NCBI RefSeq assembly: GCF_000426365.1
Contig: NZ_AUFF01000002.1
Coordinates: forward strand, 186,001 to 250,000
DNA from: Arenimonas composti TR7-09 = DSM 18010
Lineage (GTDB): Bacteria > Pseudomonadota > Gammaproteobacteria > Xanthomonadales > Xanthomonadaceae
Direction of reading: 5' to 3'
Length of the DNA: 64,000 nucleotides
Position numbers and translations under genes: made by a program. Positions 9,250-17,881 of the stretch are shown piece by piece; the first letter of the stretch is position 1; each line of letters begins with the position of its first letter. The notes under the pieces are model-generated. The model had not been told where the DNA came from, did no database searches, and worked only from the letters and a program-made list of their open reading frames with translations.

Positions 9250-11745
9250 ATGAGCCTGCCCAACGCCCAGCCCGGCCCCTTCGCCCGGTTCGCCGAGACG
9301 CTGGTCTTCGGAAACCGCCCGCTCGTGCTGATCGTCTTCGCGGCGATCACCGCGGCGATGCTCTACTTCGCCGCCCAGCTCGAGATCGACGCCGGCTTCA
9401 AGAAGCAGGTGCCGCTGCAGCACGAGTACATGCAGACCTTCCTCGAGTACGAGGCGGACTTCGGCGGCGCCAACCGCGTGCTGGTCGCGGTGATCGCCGA
9501 GGACGGCGACATGTACGACCAGCACTTCATGCAGGTGCTGGAGAACGTCACCAACGAGGTCATCAACCTCGAGGCGACCGACGACGCCCGCTCGCGCTCG
9601 CTGTTCACCCCGAACGTGCGCTTCATCGAGGTCGTCGAGGACGGCCTGTCCGGCGGCAACGTGATCCCGCAGACGTTCACCCCGAACGTGCCGGGCTTCG
9701 AGGCGACCCCGGAGGACTTCGCGCAGATCCGCAGCAACATCCTGAAGGCCAACATCACCGGCCGCCTGGTCGCGCGCGACGGTTCCGGCGCGATGATCTG
9801 GGCCGACCTGATCCCCGAATCGGGCGACAACAAGGTCGACTACCGGGCGATCGCCGAACAGTTCGAGGAGATCCGCCGGAAGTACGAGAAGGAAGGCGTC
9901 ACGATCCACGTGATCGGCTTCGCCAAGATGGTCGGCGACATCGCCGACGGCGCCGCCTCGGTGGTGAAGTTCTTCGCGCTGACGGTCGCTTTCACGTGGC
10001 TGCTGCTGTTCCTGTACTCGACCTCGGCGAAGCTGGCGAGCCTGACCGTCGCCGCCGCGCTGGTGTCGGTGATCTGGATGCTGGGCGCGCTGAAGCTGAT
10101 GGGCTTCGGCATCGACCCGATGAACATGCTGACGCCGTTCCTGATATTCGCGATCGCGGTCAGCCACGGCGAACAGATGATCAACCGCTTCCGCGGCGAG
10201 ATCTTCTTCGGTGGCCTCGAGGAGGGCACCGTCGAGGAGCTGCGCGCGCGCGCCGCTAACGCGGTCGGGCCGCTGGAGGCGGCGCGGCTGTCGTTCCGCA
10301 TGCTGCTCGGCCCGGGCACCGTCGCGCTGCTGGCCGGCTGCATCGGCTTCGGCGCGATCATGGTGATCCCGATCGACATGGTGCGCGAGCTGGCGATCAC
10401 CGCCACCGTCGGCGTCGCCCTGACGATCCTGACCGACCTGGTGCTGCTGCCGGTGCTGCTGAGCTACACGAAGCTGCGCAACATCGACCGCAAGCGCGAA
10501 TTCCGCCTGCGCCAGCTGACCCGCTTCGACCGCATCTGGGCGGCGCTGTCGCGGCTGTCGAGTCGGCCGGCGGCGGCGGTGGTGATCCTGGTCGGCCTGG
10601 TCGGCTGGTTCTTCGCCTGGCAGCACGGCAACAACGTGATGATCGGCGATGCGCAGAAGGGCGTCGCCGAGCTGCACGCCGACGCCCGCTACAACCAGGA
10701 CGCGGTGCTGATCTCCGAGCGCTTCTCGCTCGGCGTCGACATCCTCAACGTGATCGCCGAGTCCGGCCCGTCCGCGTGCACCACCAGCTACGCGGCGATG
10801 GAGCTGATCGACCGCTTCGCCTGGCACATGCAGAACGTCGAGGGCGTCGAGCAGGTGATCACCCTGCCGGCGGCGGCGAAGATCGTGAACGCCGGCTGGA
10901 ACGACGGCTCGATGCGCTGGCGCGTGCTGCCGCGCGATCCCGACACGCTGCGCCAGGCGACGCAGAACTTCGAGACCGATTCCGGCCTGCTCAACGCCGA
11001 CTGCAGCGCGATGCCGATCACGATCTTCCTCGCCGACCACCAGGCGACGACGATCGACCGCGTGGTCGCGGCGGTGAAGGATTTCCGCGAGGCCAACAAC
11101 GCCTTCGTGCCGGGCAACCTGCAGCTGAAGCTGGCCGAGGAAGCGGCGAACACGCCGGACTTCCAGACCGACCAGGTGAACCTGCGCCTGGCCACCGGCA
11201 ACGTCGGCGTGATGGCGGCGACCAACGACGAGGTGCGCAAGGCCGAACACTGGATCCTCGGCCTGCTGTACGCCGCGGTGTTCGTGATGTGCCTGCTCAG
11301 CTTCCGCAACCCGCTGGCGGCGCTGTGCGTGCTGGCGCCGCTGGTGCTGGTCACCGAGCTGGGCCACTCGCTGATGGTCGAACTCGGCATCGGCATGAAG
11401 GTCAACACGCTCTGCGTGGTGGCGCTGGGCGTCGGCATCGGCGTCGACTACGGCATCTACATCTTCGCGCGCATGCGCGAGGCGATGTCGCAGGGCCGCA
11501 GCCTGTCGGAGAGCTACTTCATCGCGCTGAAGACCACCGGCATCGCGATCTTCTACACCGCGCTGACCCTGGCGGTGGGCGTGGCGATGTGGATCTTCTC
11601 GGACCTGAAGTTCCAGGCCGACATGGGCGTGATGCTGACCTTCATGTTCGTGGTGAACATGATCGCGGCGATCATCTTCCTGCCGGCGCTGTGCCGCTGG
11701 CTGCTGCGCCCGGGCGAAAGCGACGACTGGCGCCCGAAGCTCTGA
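9250..11745 (+). CDS. MMPL/RND superfamily transporter
   Basis: 831 aa with the RND duplication: one N-terminal membrane helix, a long periplasmic domain, five helices, then the same again. The second half contains VVALGVGIGVDYGIYIFAR, the Asp-bearing helix typical of MMPL/HAE3 proton-coupled lipid exporters. It starts ten bases after the YCF48 stop with a GGAG site. Family members move lipids or hydrophobic compounds across the inner membrane; here they likely hand over to the DUF1302/DUF1329 proteins. Substrate unknown. Confidence 0.9.
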   Translation: MSLPNAQPGPFARFAETLVFGNRPLVLIVFAAITAAMLYFAAQLEIDAGFKKQVPLQHEYMQTFLEYEADFGGANRVLVAVIAEDGDMYDQHFMQVLENVTNEVINLEATDDARSRSLFTPNVRFIEVVEDGLSGGNVIPQTFTPNVPGFEATPEDFAQIRSNILKANITGRLVARDGSGAMIWADLIPESGDNKVDYRAIAEQFEEIRRKYEKEGVTIHVIGFAKMVGDIADGAASVVKFFALTVAFTWLLLFLYSTSAKLASLTVAAALVSVIWMLGALKLMGFGIDPMNMLTPFLIFAIAVSHGEQMINRFRGEIFFGGLEEGTVEELRARAANAVGPLEAARLSFRMLLGPGTVALLAGCIGFGAIMVIPIDMVRELAITATVGVALTILTDLVLLPVLLSYTKLRNIDRKREFRLRQLTRFDRIWAALSRLSSRPAAAVVILVGLVGWFFAWQHGNNVMIGDAQKGVAELHADARYNQDAVLISERFSLGVDILNVIAESGPSACTTSYAAMELIDRFAWHMQNVEGVEQVITLPAAAKIVNAGWNDGSMRWRVLPRDPDTLRQATQNFETDSGLLNADCSAMPITIFLADHQATTIDRVVAAVKDFREANNAFVPGNLQLKLAEEAANTPDFQTDQVNLRLATGNVGVMAATNDEVRKAEHWILGLLYAAVFVMCLLSFRNPLAALCVLAPLVLVTELGHSLMVELGIGMKVNTLCVVALGVGIGVDYGIYIFARMREAMSQGRSLSESYFIALKTTGIAIFYTALTLAVGVAMWIFSDLKFQADMGVMLTFMFVVNMIAAIIFLPALCRWLLRPGESDDWRPKL

Positions 11746-11759
11746 CCGGAGGCGGTCGC

Positions 11760-12227
11760 ATGGGTGACAGGCATCTCCCTGACCTGGCGGCCGACTTCCA
11801 TGTGCGCCTGCGCAAGGCGCGGCGATACGCGCGCCTGACCCAGAGCGCGGTCGCCGCCGCCTGCGGGGTCAGCCGCAACGCCGTCACCCACTGGGAGCAC
11901 CCGGAAGGCACGCGGCCGACGCTGGCCCACCTGAGCTGCGTCGCCCACGTCACCGGGGTCGCCTTCGAATGGCTGTGCACCGGCCGCGGCCGCATGGTCT
12001 ACCAGGCGCTCGACGACCGCGAGGAAGCCGGCGTGCTGCTGCGCTATTGCGCCCAGGACGAGACCGAGGAACGTATCCTGGTCGACCTGCGCCGGCTCAG
12101 TTACGCGCAGACCCTGGCGATCGCCGCATTGGTGTCGTCACTGGCGCGCGAGGCCGCCGGCAGCGACGAGCCGCCACGAAGGCAGCCGCCGCTGCGCCCG
12201 AGCCGCCGCATCGGCGAGGACGACTAG
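11760..12227 (+). CDS. XRE-family helix-turn-helix regulator
   Basis: 155 aa. An XRE HTH occupies residues about 15-75 (RLTQSAVAAACGVSRNAVTHWE), followed by a linker, a helical segment around YAQTLAIAALVSSLA, and a basic tail. It begins 14 bp after the MMPL stop with GGAGG upstream, so it is probably co-transcribed and may regulate the cassette; that is context inference. Its stop overlaps that of the convergent EamA gene by two to three bases. Confidence 0.8.
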   Translation: MGDRHLPDLAADFHVRLRKARRYARLTQSAVAAACGVSRNAVTHWEHPEGTRPTLAHLSCVAHVTGVAFEWLCTGRGRMVYQALDDREEAGVLLRYCAQDETEERILVDLRRLSYAQTLAIAALVSSLAREAAGSDEPPRRQPPLRPSRRIGEDD

Positions 12228-13114
12228 AGCTCCTGCGGCTCGACCACCGGCGGCCGCGCGCGCGTCCGGCTGCGCAGCGCGATCACGAGGATGCCGCCGA
12301 GTACCATCGCGCCGCCGAGCCACAGGCGCGGACCGGGACGGTCGCCCCAGAACACGATGCCGAGCGCGACCGCGAACACCGGCGTCAGCAGCAGCCACGG
12401 CATCACCGTCGCGACCGGGTGGCGGCGCACCAGCACGTAGTAGAGGCCGTGCCCCAGCAGGGACGCCACCAGCGCCGCCCAGGCGATGCCGGCCCAGGCG
12501 GTCGCCGTCAGCGCCGGGATCAGCGCGAAGCCGCCCGGTTCCAGCCACGCGCTGAGCGCGAGCAGCGGCGGCAGCCCGACCAGCGCGATCCAGGCCTGCA
12601 TGCTCCACGGCGACAGGCCGCCGATCCCGCGCATCAGCACCGTGCCCAGCGCGAGGAAGAACGCCGACACCAGCATCAGCCCCAGCGATGCCGGCCGCGC
12701 GAGCACCAGCGGATCGAAGCCGAGCACCAGCACGCCGGCGAAGCTCAGCGCCACCGCGGTACCGGTCCGCCACGCAAAGCGCTCGCCGAGCAGCAACCAG
12801 GCCAGCAGCACCGACATCGGGATGTAGCTCTGCATCACGATCGCCGGCGACGACAGGTTGCCCGCCAGCTTCAGCGCCCAGAAGCTCAGCCCGAAATGCA
12901 GCACGCCGGTGCACGTGGCGATCGCCAGCAGGCGCGGCCACTGCCCCGGCGGCGGCCGCCGCAGCAGCGGCGCCAGCAGCAGCACCAGCACGGCCAGGCG
13001 CAGCGCGGTGAACAGCAGCGGCGGCAGCTCGCGCAGCGCCAGCGCCGACATCAGGAAGTTGCCGGCCCAGGCCAGGCAGATCAGCAGGGCCAGCAGGAGA
13101 TCGCGCAGCGGCAT
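12224..13114 (-). CDS. EamA/DMT family transporter
   Basis: 296 aa, ten predicted membrane helices in two repeated five-helix halves, the drug/metabolite transporter layout. N-terminus LLLALLICLAWAGNFLMSALALRELP and the second-half GGLSPWSMQAWIALVG match EamA proteins. Probably an inner-membrane exporter of amino acids or metabolites; specificity unknown. The stop codons of this and the facing XRE gene interlock at CTAG (12224-12227), leaving no intergenic space. Confidence 0.88.
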   Translation of the reverse strand: MPLRDLLLALLICLAWAGNFLMSALALRELPPLLFTALRLAVLVLLLAPLLRRPPPGQWPRLLAIATCTGVLHFGLSFWALKLAGNLSSPAIVMQSYIPMSVLLAWLLLGERFAWRTGTAVALSFAGVLVLGFDPLVLARPASLGLMLVSAFFLALGTVLMRGIGGLSPWSMQAWIALVGLPPLLALSAWLEPGGFALIPALTATAWAGIAWAALVASLLGHGLYYVLVRRHPVATVMPWLLLTPVFAVALGIVFWGDRPGPRLWLGGAMVLGGILVIALRSRTRARPPVVEPQEL

Positions 13115-13139
13115 TCAGGGGGTCCGGACGGGGCGCGGC

Positions 13140-13145
13140 ATTATG
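13140..13145 (-). promoter_or_regulatory. putative -10 element of the EamA gene
   Basis: CATAAT on the minus strand, 25 bp before the ATG at 13114. The context GCATAATGCCGC is close to that before purC and speD, which supports a shared promoter style. No clear -35. Confidence 0.35.
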
Positions 13146-13238
13146 CGCCCGCGGTCCGGTACCGCGGCGTCGGCATCCGCGTCGGCGTCGGCGTCCTCGT
13201 CCGCCTCGGCGTCCGCGACCGGGCAGGATCGGTCGCGG

Positions 13239-13742
13239 TCAGTGGCCCCAGCCGAGCCGGCGGTAGAGCTTGTCGAGCGTCCACAGCGGCCCGATCAGCA
13301 GATAGCTCAGGTCGGTGAAGAAGCTCGGCTTACGGCCTTCGATCCTGTGGCCGATGAACTGGCCGATCCATGCGACGACGAACACGCCGATCGCGATCCA
13401 AAGCAGCCCCGGGATCCCGAACTGCAGCCAGAGCAGGCGGTTGATCACCCCGAAGGCGACGAAGGTGGCGAGCATGCCGAACGCCAGCGGCTTCGACAGT
13501 TTCCAGTAGTACAGCCACGCGAAGAACATGCCGACCGCCATCCACGTGCCCGGCTGCAGGTAGGCCGACGGCACCGGGATCGTCCACATCAGCGCGGTCA
13601 CCGACCAGACGATGGTCGGCACGCAGATCACATGGATCAGCTGGTTGGTCGGGTGCTGGTGGTCGCCGGAATAGCTGAAGAGCCAGCGGTCGATCGGCCG
13701 GCGCGGGTCGGGTGCGTCCTGCAGGGTCTCGGTCGTCGACAT
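13239..13742 (-). CDS. Mpo1-like (DUF962) membrane protein
   Basis: 167 aa with four hydrophobic segments. The conserved N-terminal histidine region HQHPTNQLIHVICVP and the later GQFIGHRIEGRKP are the His motifs of the Mpo1/DUF962 family. Yeast Mpo1 is a Fe2+-dependent dioxygenase in alpha-oxidation of 2-hydroxy fatty acids. A lipid role is plausible, but bacterial members are little studied. The start at 13742 gives the usual family length. Tandem with purC. Confidence 0.85.
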   Translation of the reverse strand: MSTTETLQDAPDPRRPIDRWLFSYSGDHQHPTNQLIHVICVPTIVWSVTALMWTIPVPSAYLQPGTWMAVGMFFAWLYYWKLSKPLAFGMLATFVAFGVINRLLWLQFGIPGLLWIAIGVFVVAWIGQFIGHRIEGRKPSFFTDLSYLLIGPLWTLDKLYRRLGWGH

Positions 13743-13779
13743 GGACTGGCTCCGGAGAATGCTTTGGCCATTCTAGGGC

Positions 13780-13877
13780 GAGTAACGAGCGGAGAGTAAC
13801 GAGTAACGAGTAAACCCCCGCGCTTCGCGCGAGCGCGGGTCTCCACTCGTTACTCGTCGCTCTCCACTCTCCACTCG
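13780..13877. repeat. 7-bp-unit inverted repeat (GAGTAAC type)
   Basis: The left part (about 13780-13813) consists of GAGTAAC-like 7-mers; the right part (about 13841-13877) carries the complementary GTTACTC and TCCACTC units. The centre contains the small dyad CCGCGCTTCGCGCGAGCGCGG. Same architecture as 39.08 and 57.16 kb but with a T in place of A in the unit. It lies between the Mpo1-like gene and the purC 3' end. Confidence 0.7.
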
Positions 13878-13879
13878 CT

Positions 13880-14764
13880 TCACAGGTCAGCCAGCCGCGC
13901 CAGCGCCTCCGCATACCGCTGCCGCGTGCCCGCGACGACCTCCGCCGGCAGCCGCGGGCCGGGGGCGGTCTTGTTCCAGTCGAGGGTTTCCAGGAAGTCG
14001 CGCACGAACTGCTTGTCGTAGCTCGGCGGGCTGCTTCCGGGCGCGTATTCGTCGGCCGGCCAGAAGCGCGACGAGTCGGGCGTCAGCAGCTCGTCCATCA
14101 CGTGCAGCACGCCGGCCTCGTCGAGGCCGAACTCGAGCTTGGTGTCGGCGATGATGATGCCGCGGGTGGCCGCGTAGTCGGCGGCGTAGCGATAGATCGC
14201 CAGGGTCGCGGAGCGCACCTGTTCGGCGAGGTCGGCGCCGATCAGGCGCACCACCGCGTCGAAGTCGACGTTCTGGTCGTGGTCGCCGACGGCGGCTTTG
14301 GTCGACGGCGTGAAGATCGGCTGCGGCAGGCGGTCGGCCTGGCGCAGGCCGCCGGGCAGGGCGATGCCGCAGACCGCGCCGGTGCGCTGGTAGTCGGCCC
14401 AGCCGCTGCCGATCAGGTAGCCGCGGGCGATCGCCTCGACCGGCACCGGCCGCAGCTTCTTCGTCACCACCGAACGCTGCAGGTACGGCGCCGGGTCGAC
14501 GCCTTCCGGCAGCACCGCGGCGACGTCGTCGCCGGTCAGATGGTTGGGCATCAGGTGGGCGGTGCGCGCGAACCAGAAATTGCTGATCCGGCAGAGCATT
14601 TCGCCCTTGCCCGGGATCGGGTCGGGCAATACGACGTCGAAGGCGGAGAGGCGATCGGTCGCGACCATCAGCAGCCGGTTGCCCGGCAGTTCGTAGACGT
14701 CGCGGACCTTGCCGCGATGCAGCAGCGGCAGCGGGAGGTCGGAAGTGTGCAGCGTGGTGGACAC
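13880..14764 (-). CDS. purC: phosphoribosylaminoimidazole-succinocarboxamide synthase
   Basis: 294 aa. PurC ligates aspartate to CAIR in the eighth step of de novo purine synthesis. Signature segments seen are [10 protein letters not shown] at the N-terminus, the SAICAR motif [19 protein letters not shown], and [11 protein letters not shown] for the second signature. Start choice: an ATG exists at 14794, but it lies inside a likely -10 element (CATAAT, 14793-14798), so the GTG at 14764 (VSTTLH, matching family starts) is preferred. The gene is monocistronic and divergent from the J-domain gene. Confidence 0.93.
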   Translation of the reverse strand: MSTTLHTSDLPLPLLHRGKVRDVYELPGNRLLMVATDRLSAFDVVLPDPIPGKGEMLCRISNFWFARTAHLMPNHLTGDDVAAVLPEGVDPAPYLQRSVVTKKLRPVPVEAIARGYLIGSGWADYQRTGAVCGIALPGGLRQADRLPQPIFTPSTKAAVGDHDQNVDFDAVVRLIGADLAEQVRSATLAIYRYAADYAATRGIIIADTKLEFGLDEAGVLHVMDELLTPDSSRFWPADEYAPGSSPPSYDKQFVRDFLETLDWNKTAPGPRLPAEVVAGTRQRYAEALARLADL

Positions 14765-14792
14765 GGCGGATCCGGTACGCGGGCGGGGCGAC

Positions 14793-14832
14793 ATTATGCA
14801 CAGCCCGGCGCGGCCGTGGCCGCTGCTAGACT
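14793..14832. promoter_or_regulatory. divergent -10 elements of purC and the J-domain gene
   Basis: CATAAT on the minus strand at 14793-14798 points to purC and would give a leader of about 20 nt to the GTG. TAGACT on the plus strand at 14827-14832 points to the J-domain gene. No good -35 is visible for either. Confidence 0.35.
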
Positions 14833-14862
14833 GCGGGCCCGCGACGGAGGACGCCTGGAACG

Positions 14863-15183
14863 ATGCGCTGGTACGGAAAGCTGCTCGGATTCATTGCCGG
14901 CTGGCTGCTGCTGCGGCATCCGGCGGGCGCGGTGATCGGCCTGCTGGTCGGCCATGCCTTCGACGCCGACTGGCTGCGCCCGAAGCGCTACGACCCCTAT
15001 GCGGTGCTCGGCCTGCGCGACGACGCCACCGACGGCGAGGTCGACCGCGCCTACCGCCAGCTGATCGCCCAGTACCACCCGGACCGCCTGGTCGGCGCGG
15101 CCGAGGACCTGCGCCTGCAGGCCGAGGACAAGGCGCGCGCGATCAACGCCGCCTACGACCGGATCCAGAAACTCCGCAGATAA
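14863..15183 (+). CDS. small membrane-anchored J-domain protein
   Basis: 106 aa. One N-terminal hydrophobic segment ([20 protein letters not shown]) is followed by a C-terminal J domain (about residues 42-106) with the essential HPD in QYHPDRL. J domains stimulate the ATPase of DnaK-type Hsp70. The arrangement is like a DjlA protein stripped of its TerB middle domain. Its TAA stop (15181-15183) is the first base triplet of a palindromic repeat element, so the present C-terminus may be set by the insertion. Confidence 0.85.
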   Translation: MRWYGKLLGFIAGWLLLRHPAGAVIGLLVGHAFDADWLRPKRYDPYAVLGLRDDATDGEVDRAYRQLIAQYHPDRLVGAAEDLRLQAEDKARAINAAYDRIQKLRR

Positions 15184-15241
15184 CGGTGTCAGATAACGGT
15201 GTCAGAGACAGTTATCCAAATAACTGTCTCCGACACCGTTA
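15181..15241. repeat. 22-bp inverted repeat supplying stop codons to both flanking genes
   Basis: Arms 15194-15215 and 15220-15241 pair over 22 bp with one mismatch around a CCAA loop. A partial direct copy of the arm (TAACGGTGTCAG) precedes it at 15181-15192. The left end provides the TAA of the J-domain gene and the right end, read on the minus strand, provides the TAA of the beta-barrel gene. It could also act as a bidirectional terminator, though T-runs are short. Confidence 0.9.
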
Positions 15242-16081
15242 CCAGTCACCGTCGTTGAAGCGCCAGCCGAGGGTCAGCCGGGTCGAGCTGAAGTCGACCG
15301 CGGAACGGGTGCGGCGGATGTCGGTGCCGTCGGGGTCGCGGTGGTCGAAGATGCCGCCGTCGGCGTGCACCGTGAAGTCGCTGTCGTCGTCGAAGCTGCT
15401 GCTCAGCCACTCGAGGCCCAGCGTGATGTTGCGGGTGACGAAGGTCTCGTAGCCGATGCCGAACTGCCAGCCACTGGCGGTGCCTTCCTCGCCGGACAGG
15501 GTGTAGGTGGAGCCGTTGTCGCTGGTCGTGAAGCGGTTGACCACGTCGGCGCGGCCATAGCCCAGCGTCGCGTAGGCCAGGTTGCTGCCGTCGCCGAAGG
15601 TGAAGCCGATGCGGCCGCGGATGGAGCTGACGTCGCCGACCTCGCGATGCATCGTGTAGGTGTTCAGCGCGGTGGTGTAGCCGGTGACGCTGTCGGCGAA
15701 CTCGTTCGTCGAATGCTCGATCGCGACGCCGACCACCAGGTCCAGGGTCTGCCAGTCGTAGCCGATGCGGATGCCGACGTCGCCGGAATTGTCGTCCATG
15801 TTGTTGCGGCAGCCCGACTGCGGCCAGCCGGAATTCGCGGTGCCGCCGCAGAAGCCCGGCGCGAACGCGTTGATCAGCAGCACCGGATCCGAGGACACGC
15901 CGTCGCCGTAGCGGCCGTCGCCGTCGGTGTCGAAGTCGAGCATTTCCCGGCTGTCGTTGCTCTGCGAGGTAGCGCCGCCGTGGATGCCGATGTGGAAGCC
16001 GTCCCAGCTCCACTGGGCGGCGGCGGGCGTCGAGGCCGCGGCGAACAGGGCGGTCAGCGAAAGGGCGAACAACGGCTTCAT
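15239..16081 (-). CDS. outer-membrane beta-barrel protein
   Basis: 280 aa with a signal peptide (cleavage near PAAAQ). The mature part begins [13 protein letters not shown] and shows alternating strands including [31 protein letters not shown] and [15 protein letters not shown], as in small OmpA-like/OmpW-like porin family proteins. It ends [12 protein letters not shown], where the usual C-terminal aromatic lies a few residues before the end; the last residues abut the palindrome. Asp-rich loops suggest cation contact. No specific function is assignable. Confidence 0.8.
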   Translation of the reverse strand: MKPLFALSLTALFAAASTPAAAQWSWDGFHIGIHGGATSQSNDSREMLDFDTDGDGRYGDGVSSDPVLLINAFAPGFCGGTANSGWPQSGCRNNMDDNSGDVGIRIGYDWQTLDLVVGVAIEHSTNEFADSVTGYTTALNTYTMHREVGDVSSIRGRIGFTFGDGSNLAYATLGYGRADVVNRFTTSDNGSTYTLSGEEGTASGWQFGIGYETFVTRNITLGLEWLSSSFDDDSDFTVHADGGIFDHRDPDGTDIRRTRSAVDFSSTRLTLGWRFNDGDW

Positions 16082-16215
16082 CGGGTTCTCCGGGCCGGTG
16101 GGGCGGCCGAATGGACGTACAGGCCCCGCATGGTAGTGGTTACGGGCCCGGGAAAAAACCGCCGGGCGGGCCGGCCCGCCGATTAAGATGGCGTCCCGCG
16201 CCCGGAGCCGCCCCG

Positions 16216-16899
16216 ATGTCCGCCTGCCTGATTGCCCCTTCCATCCTGTCCGCGGACTTCGCCCGCCTCGGCGCCGAGGTCGACGCGGTGCTGCAGGCCG
16301 GCGCCGACTGGGTGCATTTCGACGTGATGGACAACCATTACGTGCCGAACCTGACGATCGGCCCGATGGTCTGCGAAGCGCTGCGCAGGCACGGCGTCAC
16401 CGCCCCGATCGACGTCCACCTGATGGTGAAGCCGGTCGACCGCATCGTCCCGGACTTCGCCCAGGCCGGCGCCACGTACATCAGCTTCCACCCCGAAGCC
16501 AGCGAGCACGTGCACCGCACGATCCAGCTGATCCGCAGCCACGGCTGCAGGCCGGGCCTGGTGCTGAACCCCGCGACGCCGGTCGAGGTGCTCGACTACT
16601 TGCTCGACGAGCTCGACCTGGTGCTGCTGATGTCGGTGAACCCCGGCTTCGGCGGCCAGGCCTTCATCCCGTCGGCGCTGGACAAGCTGCGCCGCGTGCG
16701 CGAGCGCATCGCCGCCAGTGGCCGCGACATCCGCCTCGAGATCGACGGCGGCGTGAAGCCCGACAACATCGGTGCGATCGCTGCGGCCGGCGCCGACACC
16801 TTCGTCGCGGGTTCGGCGATCTTCAACGCCCCCGACTACGCGGCCGTGATCGCGAAGATGCGCGCGGAGGTCGCGGCGGCACGCAGCGCGAACGCCTGA
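16216..16899 (+). CDS. rpe: ribulose-phosphate 3-epimerase
   Basis: 227 aa, standard length. It interconverts ribulose-5-phosphate and xylulose-5-phosphate in the pentose phosphate pathway. Seen in order: [31 protein letters not shown] with the catalytic Asp and metal His, [16 protein letters not shown] and [10 protein letters not shown] with the second catalytic Asp. The ATG at 16216 gives the exact family N-terminus. Convergent with the sortase gene. Confidence 0.96.
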   Translation: MSACLIAPSILSADFARLGAEVDAVLQAGADWVHFDVMDNHYVPNLTIGPMVCEALRRHGVTAPIDVHLMVKPVDRIVPDFAQAGATYISFHPEASEHVHRTIQLIRSHGCRPGLVLNPATPVEVLDYLLDELDLVLLMSVNPGFGGQAFIPSALDKLRRVRERIAASGRDIRLEIDGGVKPDNIGAIAAAGADTFVAGSAIFNAPDYAAVIAKMRAEVAAARSANA

Positions 16900-16910
16900 G
16901 CGAGTCGCCG

Positions 16911-17519
16911 CTACTCCGGCTGGGGTTCCAGCGTCACCACATAGCGCATCGGTCCGCCAGCCGCGACCGCGTCGAAGGGCCAGCAGGTCACCAGCACCAG
17001 GCGGTCCGCAGCCGCCGTCACGTCCAGGCGTGTCGTGCGCGAATCGACCACTTCACTGCCGGCCACGGTCCAGCGGCTGATGCCCGACGCCGCTTCCAGT
17101 TCGACGACGTCGCCATGCTGCAGCTCTCGCAGCCATTCGAAGTGGCTGTCGCGGTGGCCGCTGATCACGGTGGTGCCGGTGGTGCCCGGCGCGGCGCTGG
17201 CTTCGGCCCAGCCGGGGCCGAAGGCGAGGGGGCGGCCGGCGTCGCCGGCGAGCACGATCTGGCTCCGGCCCAGGCGTGGCGCCGACAGGCGCGCCACCGG
17301 ATGGGTATCGGCCCAGGGCCAGGGACGGTGGGCGCCGCCGTCGCCACGCGCCTGTTCCCAGGCTTCGCCGAGCAGATGCTGCGCCAGCGCCGCCTTCGCC
17401 GGCATCCAGCCGGCGTGCAGCGCGAGCACGGCGGCGACGGGCAGAAGAAGCCGCGCCAGCCAGCGAGGGCCACGCGCGGCCGGGCCTGCATCCGCGCCCG
17501 ATGAAAGCTCCGGACTCAG
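16911..17519 (-). CDS. class GN sortase (dedicated proteobacterial sortase)
   Basis: 202 aa if started at CTG 17519. One N-terminal membrane anchor (LARLLLPVAAVLALHAG) precedes a sortase domain with the PWPWADTHPVARL block typical of class GN and the triad His in ISGHRDSHF, Cys in LVTCWPFD and Arg in PMRYVV. It should cleave and anchor the VIT/VWA protein encoded upstream. Start: no ATG, GTG or TTG lies at a sensible place; CTG 17517-17519 overlaps the TGA of the 88-aa gene as CTGA, as in coupled translation. The frame is open to 17798, but that ATG lies in the ribosome site of the small gene. Confidence 0.88.
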   Translation of the reverse strand: MSPELSSGADAGPAARGPRWLARLLLPVAAVLALHAGWMPAKAALAQHLLGEAWEQARGDGGAHRPWPWADTHPVARLSAPRLGRSQIVLAGDAGRPLAFGPGWAEASAAPGTTGTTVISGHRDSHFEWLRELQHGDVVELEAASGISRWTVAGSEVVDSRTTRLDVTAAADRLVLVTCWPFDAVAAGGPMRYVVTLEPQPE

Positions 17520-17782
17520 CCGGCGACGGCGATCGCGGCCTGCGGCATCGGCTGCAGCTGCGGCAGCGGCACGGCGACCGGGCGCACCGGTGCGGGTGCC
17601 GGCACGACCTGCAGGCGCGGCTTCAGCGGCAGCGGCCGGCGCGCCGGGGTGACCGCGTGCTTCGCGGCGGTCGCTTCCGGGCACGGCCAGCCCATGTTGC
17701 GCAGCGCCTGCTCCAGGGAGCACCGACGCGGTTCCTGCGGGATCGGCTGCAGGTCCGTTGCATTCTCGACGACCAGGATCAT
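17516..17782 (-). CDS. small proline-rich protein between sortase and its target
   Basis: 88 aa, not recognised. It has excellent translation signals: AAGGAG seven bases before ATG 17782. The N-terminal half is globular-looking with two cysteines (RRCSLEQALRNMGWPCPEA); the rest is Pro/Val/Leu-rich (VVPAPAPVRPVAVPLP) with no membrane segment or signal peptide. It is sandwiched in the sortase operon and overlaps the sortase start by four bases, so it likely belongs to the same system. It is not the OmpA-like PdsO partner. Confidence 0.65.
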   Translation of the reverse strand: MILVVENATDLQPIPQEPRRCSLEQALRNMGWPCPEATAAKHAVTPARRPLPLKPRLQVVPAPAPVRPVAVPLPQLQPMPQAAIAVAG

Positions 17783-17881
17783 GGCGGGTCTCCTTCATGG
17801 CTTCAGCGGCGTGCGGGGGCTCGCAGCAGGCACATCACGAGCGTGCAGAAGACGCAGGCGGCGGCGCGATGGAGCATGGCG

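Noticed and set aside
13150-13225. GTCGGC/GCGTCC-rich simple repeat before the EamA gene
   Set aside because: Irregular GC-rich repeats with no symmetry or frame; likely compositional.
17520-17798. Sortase start at ATG 17798
   Set aside because: That ATG overlaps the strong ribosome site of the 88-aa gene, and the extension is low-complexity and lacks family similarity.
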